64,000 nucleotides of DNA from an uncultured Clostridia bacterium (GTDB lineage: Bacteria; Bacillota; Clostridia; TANB77; CAG-508), in assembly GCA_947624655.1 (NCBI GenBank), contig CANQLH010000004.1, positions 1 to 64,000 on the forward strand, given 5' to 3'. Position numbers and translations under genes: made by a program. Under the pieces are notes generated by a model, which worked only from the letters and a program-made list of their open reading frames with translations, was not told the origin of the DNA and searched no databases. Numbering within the stretch: the stretch's first letter is position 1; every line of letters starts with the position of its first letter. Below, in pieces: positions 10,063 through 18,117 of the stretch.

Positions 10063-10097
10063 TTTAAATTTAACCTCCTGTATTTTTTTCTAACAAA

Positions 10098-10123
10098 AGA
10101 GTGCCCTTTATTTAAGGCACTCT
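10098..10123 (-). terminator. Terminator after the 10134-10958 gene
   Basis: AGAGTGCC and GGCACTCT pair around a 10-base loop; on the minus strand the stem is followed by TTTTGTT. Confidence 0.7.
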
Positions 10124-10133
10124 ATAAAACATA

Positions 10134-10958
10134 TTATTCTCCTCTACCTTCTGGTAAAGCATCAGTAGAAGTTGTAAGTCTTAGTTTAAACACATATGCA
10201 AATGCCCTTGCAACTTTGCTTTGTTTAATTCTTTGCCATAGAGTTGGTTTAACATTAATTCGAGTTTCTTCTAAGTATTGCTGTTGTTGTTCTATGCCAC
10301 TTTTCTTTTCTTCTTCAACTATTTCTAGTGGTGTAGGAATTCCCTTTAGGGCATCAGCTATCTCTATACCAATATAGCTTAATGCTTTTGATTTATCTTC
10401 AATTCTTTCCATATCTATTTCAATATGTAAGTTTGCCTCTAGATTGTTTATTCTAGCATTAACTAATTTAACTGCATCTTTGTAATTGCCAGATGTATCT
10501 ACTTTTGCTCTTCCGATTATTCCTAAGGCATCTATTATATCTTCGCTAAATACTTTAGCGCCATTTTTTACATATACTTTCCAATCTTTATCTTTATTAA
10601 CAACAGTATCTAATAAATCTCTTAATTCTGAAGATAAACCTATATTTTTTTCTCTTTGTCTAATTAATTCTTCGATTTGTTTAGTATTTTCTTCAAATTG
10701 ATTTGTTGCATATTCCACTAATCCGTACGCAGACTTATATACAGATGCAGGGAAATTTTTCTTCCTTGGATATTCTATTAAATACATTTTTATTGATTCT
10801 ATTAAATCTTTAAAATATGCATCATCATCTAATTGAACTATTTGTTTTTTACTATTTGGATTAATTAACTTTTGTACTTTATCTATATTTGATAAAATTT
10901 TCTCCTCAGTTATTACCATTCTTATGTTTACTATGCCAGTTTTTTTAGCTCTTAGCAT
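10134..10958 (-). CDS. Unknown 274 aa protein
   Basis: Not recognised. Soluble and mostly helical, with heptad-like stretches around residues 80-115 and a glutamine run (about residue 221) before a basic C-terminal segment. No transmembrane helix or signal peptide. GGAGGTTTACA precedes the ATG. Flanked by its own terminator and a long AT-rich upstream region, so a single-gene unit. Confidence 0.55.
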   Translation of the reverse strand: MLRAKKTGIVNIRMVITEEKILSNIDKVQKLINPNSKKQIVQLDDDAYFKDLIESIKMYLIEYPRKKNFPASVYKSAYGLVEYATNQFEENTKQIEELIRQREKNIGLSSELRDLLDTVVNKDKDWKVYVKNGAKVFSEDIIDALGIIGRAKVDTSGNYKDAVKLVNARINNLEANLHIEIDMERIEDKSKALSYIGIEIADALKGIPTPLEIVEEEKKSGIEQQQQYLEETRINVKPTLWQRIKQSKVARAFAYVFKLRLTTSTDALPEGRGE

Positions 10959-11300
10959 TGTAAACCTCCCTCCTTCGTACTATGTTATATTTGATATTTA
11001 AATTATATAACATTTAATCTAATACTACAATAGAAAATTAAAAATATTTCTTTAATTTTCTGTTACAATTTTATTACAATAATATTACATTTGTCAACAT
11101 TTTTTTGTTTAATTTTACAAATTTTTTTCTGCACAATAAAAAGATTATTTTGTAGCAGACTTTTATCTCACTAGTACAATGCATTGTAACACTAATTATT
11201 ATTTTTGTATAGACTATTAATAGAAAACTTGTAAATTTTTTAGTTTTTATTCTTAGATATATAAGAAATAATTAATAACTTTTTGGGGGCACTACATGAT
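10959..11300 (+). other. AT-rich intergenic region upstream of feoA
   Basis: About 340 bases with no gene that I can support. It contains the start region of the minus-strand 10134 gene and an inverted repeat AGAAAATTAAA/CTTTAATTTTCT near 11031-11062. The feoA control region must lie toward its right end. I could not identify a confident Fur box by eye. Confidence 0.5.
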
Positions 11301-11547
11301 ATGTATAGTTTATGTGATTTACCGCTAAATGTATCTAGTACTGTTCAAAAGCTTGAATGTAATCGGCTCTCTAAAAAGAAGATTTTTAGATTTAGGAATT
11401 GTTGAAAACACTTTAATAACACCTGTTTTAAAAAGTCCTTCTGGAGATCCAACTGCCTTTGAGATACGAGGTACGTTAATTGCACTTAGAAAAGAAGATG
11501 CAAATTTAATCAAGGTAAAATCTCTTACCTGTGATGATAATATATAA
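11301..11547 (+). CDS. feoA: FeoA-like iron transport protein, 5' end missed by ORF track (CGG +1 site)
   Basis: FeoA is a small SH3-like protein that assists FeoB. The track only lists an in-frame fragment. From the ATG at 11301, after a GGGGGC ribosome binding site, the frame reads MYSLCDLPLNVSSTVQKLECN, then CGG at 11364-11366. Skipping the C gives GSLKRRFLDLGIVEN, the hallmark FeoA core (RRFLDLGI), and the ORF runs to 81 aa. Without the shift the upstream frame stops within ten codons. It precedes feoB by 68 bases on the same strand. Confidence 0.88.
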
Positions 11548-11615
11548 GAGTAAGTTAAACTTACTCTTAACATTTTTATTATATTAAATAATATTATATT
11601 TAAGAGGTGATGTTA

Positions 11616-13776
11616 ATGGGACTTACGTCTAGTTCCACAGGTAGTAAAATTATGGAACAAGATGTTTTTGAAAAAGCAATTCGGATGTGATTATACAATA
11701 GCTCTGGCTGGTAATCCGAATGTTGGAAAAACAAGTATATTTAATAATTTAACAGGGATGCATCAGCATACGGGTAATTGGCCAGGCAAAACTGTGTCTA
11801 ATGCCTATGGTATGTGTGAGCATAATGGAAAAAATTATCTTTTGGTTGATCTTCCAGGTACATATTCTTTAATGTCAAATTCAGCTGAAGAAGAGATTGC
11901 CAGAAATTATATTTGTTTTGGAAATGCAGATATTTGCGTAGTAGTTGTTGATGCAACATGTTTGGAAAGAAATTTGAATTTAGTCTTTCAAGTTTTAGAA
12001 ATGACTCCTAATGTAATTGTTTGTGTAAATTTATTAGATGAAGCAAAGAAAAAATCTATTGAGATTGATTTAGATAAACTATCTAAGCTTTTAAAAGTTC
12101 CTGTTGTTGGGACTATTGCAAATAAGCCTAAAACTTTGAAAAAATTATTAGAAGTTATTCATTCTACCTTAACAGATTCGAAAAAAGATACTTCTTCTGT
12201 TTCTTTACCTATTACCTATGATAAAAAAGTGGAAGATTATATAAATGTGCTTGAAGGAGATATCAAAGATATTTTACCTTCTACTAAAAAATATCTTTCA
12301 AGATGGATTGCATTAAAAATGCTTGATGAAAATTCTTCTATTAATGATGCTTTAAAATCTAACCTAAATATTGACTTACAAAATGATGTATATATACAAG
12401 AAAAAATTGATAAAATTAAATCCGATTTGGAAAATGAAAATCTTAGCTTATCTTCTCTTCGAGATAAAATTGTCTTTAATATTATGGCTAAAGCAGAAGA
12501 AATTAGAAAAGAAACTTGCACTTTTGCTGATTCTAAATATAATCTAAAGACTAGAAAAATTGATAAAATTCTAACTTCTAAAAAGTTTGGTATTCCAATA
12601 ATGCTAGTTTTTCTTGCTGTAATTTTTTGGATTACCATAACTGGTGCAAATTATCCTTCTCGCCTTTTATCTGATTTTTTTGGCTTTATCCAAGATAAGT
12701 TACTTATTCTTTTTGATAATTTGCATGTTCCATCTTTTTGGACTAATATTTTAATTTACCGGTATGTATCAGACTGTTACTTGGGTTGTGTCTGTTATGC
12801 TTCCGCCTATGGCAATCTTCTTCCCGTTATTTACTTTGCTTGAAGACTTGGGATATTTGCCAAGGATTGCTTTTAACCTAGATAATTATTTTAAAAAAGC
12901 ATGTGCAACTGGTAAACAGGCATTAACCATGTGCATGGGGTTTGGTTGTAATGCTGCTGGAGTAATTCGGTTGCAGAATAATTGATTCTCCTAGAGAAAG
13001 AATTGTTGCAATAGTCACAAATGCATTCGTACCATGCAATCGGGCGTTTTCCTTTTCTTATAACCATTGCTTCAATATTTATTGGATGCTATTTTACAGG
13101 AATATTCTCATCTGTAATATCAACACTTGCTGTAATTTTAGTAATACTTCTTGGAATATTTTTAACACTACTAATATCTAAGATACTTTCAAAAACTTTA
13201 CTAAAGGGGGCTCCATCATCTTTTATTCTTGAGCTTCCACCATATAGGAAGCCTCAAATTGGTAAAATTATTGTAAGGTCATTATTTGATAGGACACTGT
13301 TTGTATTAGCAAGAGCTGTTTCAGTTGCTGCTCCTATTGGTATTGTCATTTGGTTATTTGCAAATATTAATATTGGCGGCTTAAGCCTTTTGTCATATGT
13401 TGCAAATTTTTTAGATCCATTTGCGAAGCTTTTAGGCTTAGATGGATATATCTTAACAGCTTTTATTTTGGGAATTCCTGCAAACGAAATTGTCCTTCCT
13501 ATAATTCTTATGTGTTATATGTCTGCAAGTTCATTAGTGGATGTAAGCGATACTTTTGCAATTAGAGAAATACTACTTCAAAATGGTTGGACATTAATTA
13601 CTGGTATAAATGTAATGCTATTTACTTTACTTCATTTTCCTTGCAGTACTACATTAATTACAATCTATAAAGAAACTAAGAGTGTTAAATGGACTTTGCT
13701 ATCTTTTGTAATTCCTACTCTTTGTGGAATTGTTATTTGCTTAATTACCAATGGTGTTTGGAATTTGATTTTTTGA
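11616..13776 (+). CDS. feoB: Ferrous iron transporter FeoB, four CGG +1 sites
   Basis: GTP-dependent ferrous iron permease. The track shows three pieces. The better start is ATG 11616 after AAGAGGTG, giving 22 residues before a CGG at 11682-11684; +1 leads into [17 protein letters not shown], the G1 motif. Further in-frame CGG at 12760-12762, 12968-12970 and 13041-13043 restore LIYGMYQT, GVIGCRIID and PCNGRFPF, all conserved in the membrane Gate domains. Corrected length is 718 aa, typical. G domain residues 25-190, then hydrophobic Gate and Nramp-like core helices. A terminator follows. Confidence 0.95.
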
Positions 13777-13788
13777 ATAAAAATGAAC

Positions 13789-13822
13789 AAAGCCATAGCT
13801 TTTTATCACTATGGCTTTTTAT
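13789..13822 (+). terminator. Terminator of feoAB
   Basis: AAAGCCATAG and CTATGGCTTT form a perfect stem followed by TTATC, 13 bases after the feoB stop. Confidence 0.8.
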
Positions 13823-13854
13823 CTAAAATAAATCCTAAGAATTTATATAATAAT

Positions 13855-13910
13855 ACTATTTTACATAAATATATAGTTATTAATTATTATTTCATTTGCA
13901 TACATTTTAT
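13855..13910 (-). pseudogene. Remnant of the VanZ-like gene 3' end
   Basis: The stretch matches the last codons of the VanZ-like gene at 17031-17076 nearly base for base (codes for MYANEIIINNYIFM and stop). It is fused directly to a copy of the promoter/leader repeat (13911-13985), so it looks like the scar of a deletion or recombination within the ABC region rather than a working gene. Confidence 0.6.
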
Positions 13911-13985
13911 CTTTCTATATTAAATTTTACAAGTTGATTATGTATTATTTATAAGTCTATTGCAATTAATACTTTATTAAGATTG
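13911..13985 (-). repeat. Promoter/leader repeat, copy 1 (orphan)
   Basis: One of five copies of the about 75-bp repeat in the ABC region. On the minus strand it reads CTTAAT-n4-TATTAAT, then TTGCAA, 17 bases, CATAAT, then CAACTTGTAAAATTTAATATAG. It now drives only the VanZ-like remnant. Confidence 0.65.
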
Positions 13986-14014
13986 TAAAAATACAAGTTG
14001 CACCTTTAAAGATT

Positions 14015-16432
14015 TTAATTCATTTTTTTCCATGTTAATTTTGTTGAAATATGTATTACTGATATAGTTAATACTATCATTATTGTAATTTGAGCAAGTG
14101 GAAAATAATATGATATATTTTGATTTGTTTTAATAATGCAATATATAGCATAACTTAATATTATTCCTAATAATGTTCCTACGAAGAGAGATTTTATACC
14201 ATATATTAAACTTTCATAACAAAACATTTTATCAAATTGTTTATTTGACATTCCAATTGCTTTTAAGATTTCAAATTCTCTTTTTCTTAAATTCATACTT
14301 GCTGTAATTGTGTTATAAATATTAGTTATTCCCATTAAAGACATTACTAACAATAAGCCATATAAAAATATAGCCATAATAACTGAAAGCCTTTGTGCGT
14401 CTTCTTTTTGTTTATTATAATTTGTTATTGATATTTTGTTTGGGTTAACAAATTGCAATATTTCTTTTTCTAATTTATTTGGATTATTTGAATTAATTAT
14501 CATATCCATAGAAAAATTTCCCTTTAAAATACTATTTCTTTCATCGTCAATGTCTATTTCTTTTGCCATATCATTAGATATAACTAATTTTTCATAATTT
14601 CCTATTTTTTGTATTTTTGGATCATCAGAACCTGCTAGCTGCATATAAGGGTCTAAATTAGAAATTTTTATTATCGGAATTTTATATTCTTTATCTTTTA
14701 TTATTATATTTAATATTTCTCCTTCTTTTACTAAAGGATTATTAGATATTAAAATTCCTGAATTAATAGTATTCTCATATTTTAATCCTAAATTTTCTAA
14801 ATAATCTTCATATATTTTTCCTTCACATCCATAAATACTAATTGCTTTATTATTGTTTTCTATAGTTCCTCTAAAACTTACTAGAATAGAATAATCTATA
14901 ATATTATCTAATCTTTTAATTCTATCAAAATTTTCAAATACTGTACTTGTTTCTTCTTGTTCTTCAGAATATATCATTTCTACATCTATATCTCTATTAG
15001 TAGGCATATATGTATTTTTTACTACTAAAAATACATATTGTATTATGCTACTTAACATTATAACTAATATCATAATAATACCAATCGAAATGTATGTAGA
15101 AAGATATTTTCTTTTATTTCTTTTAATGTTTTTATATGCTATTTCTCCTTCTAGCCCCAATAGTCTTGATTTCAATTTACTAATTTTAAAGTTTTTATCT
15201 TTAATTAAAATCTCATTATTTTGTTTAATTGCTTCAATTGGTGATGCTTTTTTAGCTTCTTTTATTGGCTTAATACAAGAAATAAAAATAGATAGTAAAG
15301 TTATTAATATTGTAATAATTATTGAAATAGCATTAATATTAAAATGGATAGTTAATTCATTTCCATACATATTTCCTATAACATTCCCTATTCCTTTTGT
15401 ACTAAAAAATACAATTCCTATTCCTAATACTAAACCAACTGGAATACTAATTATTCCATAAATAAATCCCTCAGTTAGTACAATTTTTGTAATTTGTTTT
15501 GGTGTAGCTCCAATACTAATTAAAGTTCCAAATTCTTTCATTCTTTCTGATATAGAAATTTGAAAACTATTTTTTATTAATATAATAGTAATTGCTGCTA
15601 CAATTATAATTGACATTCCACCTATTAATTCTAATTGAGATTTCTCATTTTTTCCATTAGTAGCACCTTGCCACAATAATAATTCACTATTTTCTGAAAT
15701 ACGATTTTCTAGATTTGTATTTTTTAATGCTTGATAAAAAGCAGTTTCTTCGTTTGGATTTTTTAATAATATTGTTATTTCACATGGTCTTACTTCAGTC
15801 ATTTGTTCTAGTTTTGTAATCGCTATGTATGCATTACTACTACTTGCTTCTTGCATAGTTTGTTTCATTATTCCTACAATGTTATAAATTACTTGTTCTT
15901 CTCCATCTGGTACTAAAAATGTTTCTCTTCCATCATCAGAAGTTGTTAGTTTTACTTTTTGAACATTGAGTGTTAATTTATCATCAATTTTTAATGGTTC
16001 ATACATATTATTTATAAGATAATTTGAAATTAATATTTCGTTTTCATTTTGTGGCATCCTTCCTTCTAATAATACAATGTCTCTATTAAATAAAGCTGTT
16101 TCATCATATGCTTCTATTCTAATTCCTTGTTTAGCATAAATTTGTGTTTCATAATCAGCTGCACCTATTGTTTGAGATATTCCTATTTTTTCTATATTGT
16201 TTTGCATCTGATTAAATTTTCTTGCTTCTTCAGTTGTAGTTTCGTTAATATGAATATGATAATTGCCTATACTTTTCTTGGTATTTTCTATCATAGAATT
16301 TTGAAAGCTATATATTAAAGTGAGTATAAAGCTAATTAGAGCTACTGATATTATAATTCCAATAATAGTAGCAATTGTTCTTTTTTTATTTCTTTTTAAA
16401 TTTTTCCAAGCAATTATCCCAAAAATATGCAA
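14015..16432 (-). CDS. ABC transporter permease, FtsX/MacB type, 805 aa
   Basis: Large permease with one N-terminal transmembrane helix, an extracellular domain, three helices near residues 270-390, a second extracellular domain and a final helix group near residues 690-800, i.e. two FtsX units. The start codon is TTG, chosen because AAAGGAGGG lies at good spacing. It has no in-frame CGG. It is preceded by promoter/leader repeat copy 2 and has no ATPase next to it, so it presumably uses the ATPase at 28332. Substrate unknown; such permeases often export or sense peptides and antibiotics. Confidence 0.8.
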   Translation of the reverse strand: MHIFGIIAWKNLKRNKKRTIATIIGIIISVALISFILTLIYSFQNSMIENTKKSIGNYHIHINETTTEEARKFNQMQNNIEKIGISQTIGAADYETQIYAKQGIRIEAYDETALFNRDIVLLEGRMPQNENEILISNYLINNMYEPLKIDDKLTLNVQKVKLTTSDDGRETFLVPDGEEQVIYNIVGIMKQTMQEASSSNAYIAITKLEQMTEVRPCEITILLKNPNEETAFYQALKNTNLENRISENSELLLWQGATNGKNEKSQLELIGGMSIIIVAAITIILIKNSFQISISERMKEFGTLISIGATPKQITKIVLTEGFIYGIISIPVGLVLGIGIVFFSTKGIGNVIGNMYGNELTIHFNINAISIIITILITLLSIFISCIKPIKEAKKASPIEAIKQNNEILIKDKNFKISKLKSRLLGLEGEIAYKNIKRNKRKYLSTYISIGIIMILVIMLSSIIQYVFLVVKNTYMPTNRDIDVEMIYSEEQEETSTVFENFDRIKRLDNIIDYSILVSFRGTIENNNKAISIYGCEGKIYEDYLENLGLKYENTINSGILISNNPLVKEGEILNIIIKDKEYKIPIIKISNLDPYMQLAGSDDPKIQKIGNYEKLVISNDMAKEIDIDDERNSILKGNFSMDMIINSNNPNKLEKEILQFVNPNKISITNYNKQKEDAQRLSVIMAIFLYGLLLVMSLMGITNIYNTITASMNLRKREFEILKAIGMSNKQFDKMFCYESLIYGIKSLFVGTLLGIILSYAIYCIIKTNQNISYYFPLAQITIMIVLTISVIHISTKLTWKKMN

Positions 16433-16472
16433 ACTTATCCCTCCTTTTTTTATTTTTATAATAAACTGACAT

Positions 16473-16545
16473 ATCTATATTAAAATTTACAAGTTGATTA
16501 TATATTAATTATAGGTTCATTTCAATTAATATTTTATTAAGATTT
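16473..16545 (-). repeat. Promoter/leader repeat, copy 2
   Basis: Same repeat as 13911, upstream of the 14015-16432 permease. On the minus strand it carries TTGAAA, 17 bases, TATAAT, preceded by CTTAATAAAATATTAAT, which resembles the direct half-sites used by OmpR-family regulators. Confidence 0.7.
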
Positions 16546-16569
16546 TTCATATATTTTGCGAACATTTGA

Positions 16570-16598
16570 TTGACTTTTTGAAGATTATAATATATAAT
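16570..16598 (+). promoter_or_regulatory. Toxin promoter, type I TA copy 1
   Basis: TTGACT, 17 bases, TATAAT. Transcription would start just before GAGAATGAGCAA, which pairs with sequence at the 3' end of the module. Confidence 0.75.
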
Positions 16599-16662
16599 AG
16601 GCAAAGAGAATGAGCAAAGCAGAATGTGGCGTGTCGTTTTTACCGAAAGGAGGGCGATGCGT

Positions 16663-16812
16663 ATGCTAGAACAAATATATATTTTCTTCATATACATACT
16701 TCTTATTGAACTTACACTTGTTACTGTATTAGTTGTTGCATTATTTGTAGCTTTAGTTATAACATTAAAAAAATTAGACAACAAAAAAAGTACATCTCTG
16801 CTTCGCCGTTAG
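16663..16812 (+). CDS. Small hydrophobic type I toxin-like peptide, 49 aa (copy 1)
   Basis: One long transmembrane helix (residues 4-35) with a charged tail KKLDNKKSTSLLRR. Start chosen at ATGCTAGAA because AAAGGAGG lies 9 bases upstream. The module has hallmarks of a type I toxin-antitoxin: its 5' region (ATGAGCAA...TGTGGCGTG) pairs with the 3' region (CACGCCACA...TTGCTCAT), a terminator-like hairpin overlaps the end of the gene, and a perfect promoter faces it from downstream on the other strand. A second copy at 22479 is nearly identical. The track entries on the other strand are shadows. Confidence 0.7.
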   Translation: MLEQIYIFFIYILLIELTLVTVLVVALFVALVITLKKLDNKKSTSLLRR

Positions 16813-16884
16813 AGATGCACTTTTTAATTTTTTAACTTCATTAACGGCACGCCACATTTTTGTGGTTGCTCATTTTCTATAATT

Positions 16885-16913
16885 ATTATACTAAAATATA
16901 TTGTAAATGTCAA
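16885..16913 (-). promoter_or_regulatory. Antisense RNA promoter, type I TA copy 1
   Basis: Minus strand TTGACA, 17 bases, TATAAT, pointing into the toxin gene. It would make an antisense RNA complementary to the toxin mRNA 3' region. Confidence 0.7.
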
Positions 16914-17030
16914 TTATTTTTTAATCATAAGTAATTTCTTTTGCTTTTTATTTTCTCCTGTTAAATCAAGCCTTTCTTTATCAGGCTTTCTATAAAAAGC
17001 ACCCATAAAAATTTAAGTAATTATACTATT

Positions 17031-18017
17031 TTACATAAATATATAGTTATTAATTATTATTTCATTTGCATACATTTTGTCTTCTAATATATATCCTTTT
17101 ATATTTATATGTTTATCAATTTTTAAGTCATCTTTTGAACCAGATTTAATTTCGACTTTATTTCCATTGACATCATATATATCCTTTATTGTATATTTTG
17201 CACTAGATAATAAGTATACTGTTTTTAAATCCATATCTTCCGTATTTGTAACTGCTATACCTACATTATTTTCTAAATCTATTACCGTAGTTTTATTTAT
17301 CGTAACGCTTTCGTCATCAAAAGAAATAATATCTCCCCATATATCAAATTCGTCTTCCCCACTGACCATTACTTGACTGTTATCTAAAATTTTAGATATA
17401 TCATTATTGTAATTATTATCTGTATTTTTGAGTCCAAACATAATACCAAAATAATCAATTGCTAAATATCCCGCAATAATGAAACCTATTATTGATATAA
17501 TTATTGTAAAATAATATTGAATGTATAATTTTTCTCTTGTATAACGCTCTATTACTTTATAAAAAACAAAACCGATAATTGCACCTAATAAATTAAGAAT
17601 AATATCATCAATATCTGCACTACCAAGATATAAAAAATATTGGAGGGACTCATAAATTAAGCTAAATATTAGACTAAATAGTATTGTATATCTTAATTTT
17701 TTTGTCTTTTTAAATAACATCGTCAAAAAGTATCCTAATGGAACAAATACAAATATGTTTCCAATTATATTATTAAATCCTCTAGTGAAATAACCTTCAG
17801 AAATTATTTTTATAAAATCTATAATAGAGTTTAGTGGTATTATATTTATAGACCTAAACCCATTTAATTCTCCTTTAAATATATTTTCAATAACATCAAT
17901 TGAACTGCTATATTTAAACAATATTATTTTTGTTAAGCACATTAAATATAGCATAAAAATTATATAGCAAACTGTCTTTAATATAGTTTCTTTTTTATCT
18001 GTTTTTATTTCATTCAT
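17031..18017 (-). CDS. VanZ-like membrane protein with extra C-terminal domain, 328 aa
   Basis: The N-terminal part has about five transmembrane helices with the VanZ pattern NIIPL ... NIIGNIFVFVPLGYF and ESLQYFLYLGSADIDDIILNLLGAIIGF. VanZ-family proteins are linked to low-level glycopeptide or lipoglycopeptide resistance, but most members have no proven role. After a sixth helix near residue 180 an about 120-residue outside domain with beta-rich sequence follows, which is not part of VanZ. The leader before it is truncated repeat copy 3. Its last codons recur as a remnant at 13855. Confidence 0.75.
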   Translation of the reverse strand: MNEIKTDKKETILKTVCYIIFMLYLMCLTKIILFKYSSSIDVIENIFKGELNGFRSINIIPLNSIIDFIKIISEGYFTRGFNNIIGNIFVFVPLGYFLTMLFKKTKKLRYTILFSLIFSLIYESLQYFLYLGSADIDDIILNLLGAIIGFVFYKVIERYTREKLYIQYYFTIIISIIGFIIAGYLAIDYFGIMFGLKNTDNNYNNDISKILDNSQVMVSGEDEFDIWGDIISFDDESVTINKTTVIDLENNVGIAVTNTEDMDLKTVYLLSSAKYTIKDIYDVNGNKVEIKSGSKDDLKIDKHINIKGYILEDKMYANEIIINNYIFM

Positions 18018-18080
18018 ATATTTGCTCCATAAAGATTAATATTTAATAATGATTGTTATCCTCTAAAATTTTAATATTTT

Positions 18081-18117
18081 ATCTTTCTATATTAAAATTT
18101 ACAAGTTGATTATATAT
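18081..18117 (-). repeat. Promoter/leader repeat, copy 3 (truncated)
   Basis: Only the -10 to leader half of the repeat is present. The permease stop codon at 18110 lies within it (AATATATAATCAAC), so the -35 side has been replaced by the end of the permease gene. It precedes the VanZ-like gene. Confidence 0.6.

Noticed and set aside
16509-16784. ORF on the minus strand of the toxin module (91 aa; also 22337-22600)
   Set aside because: It has no ribosome binding site and reads through the pairing arms. The plus-strand ORF has an ideal ribosome binding site and promoter; the other is a shadow.
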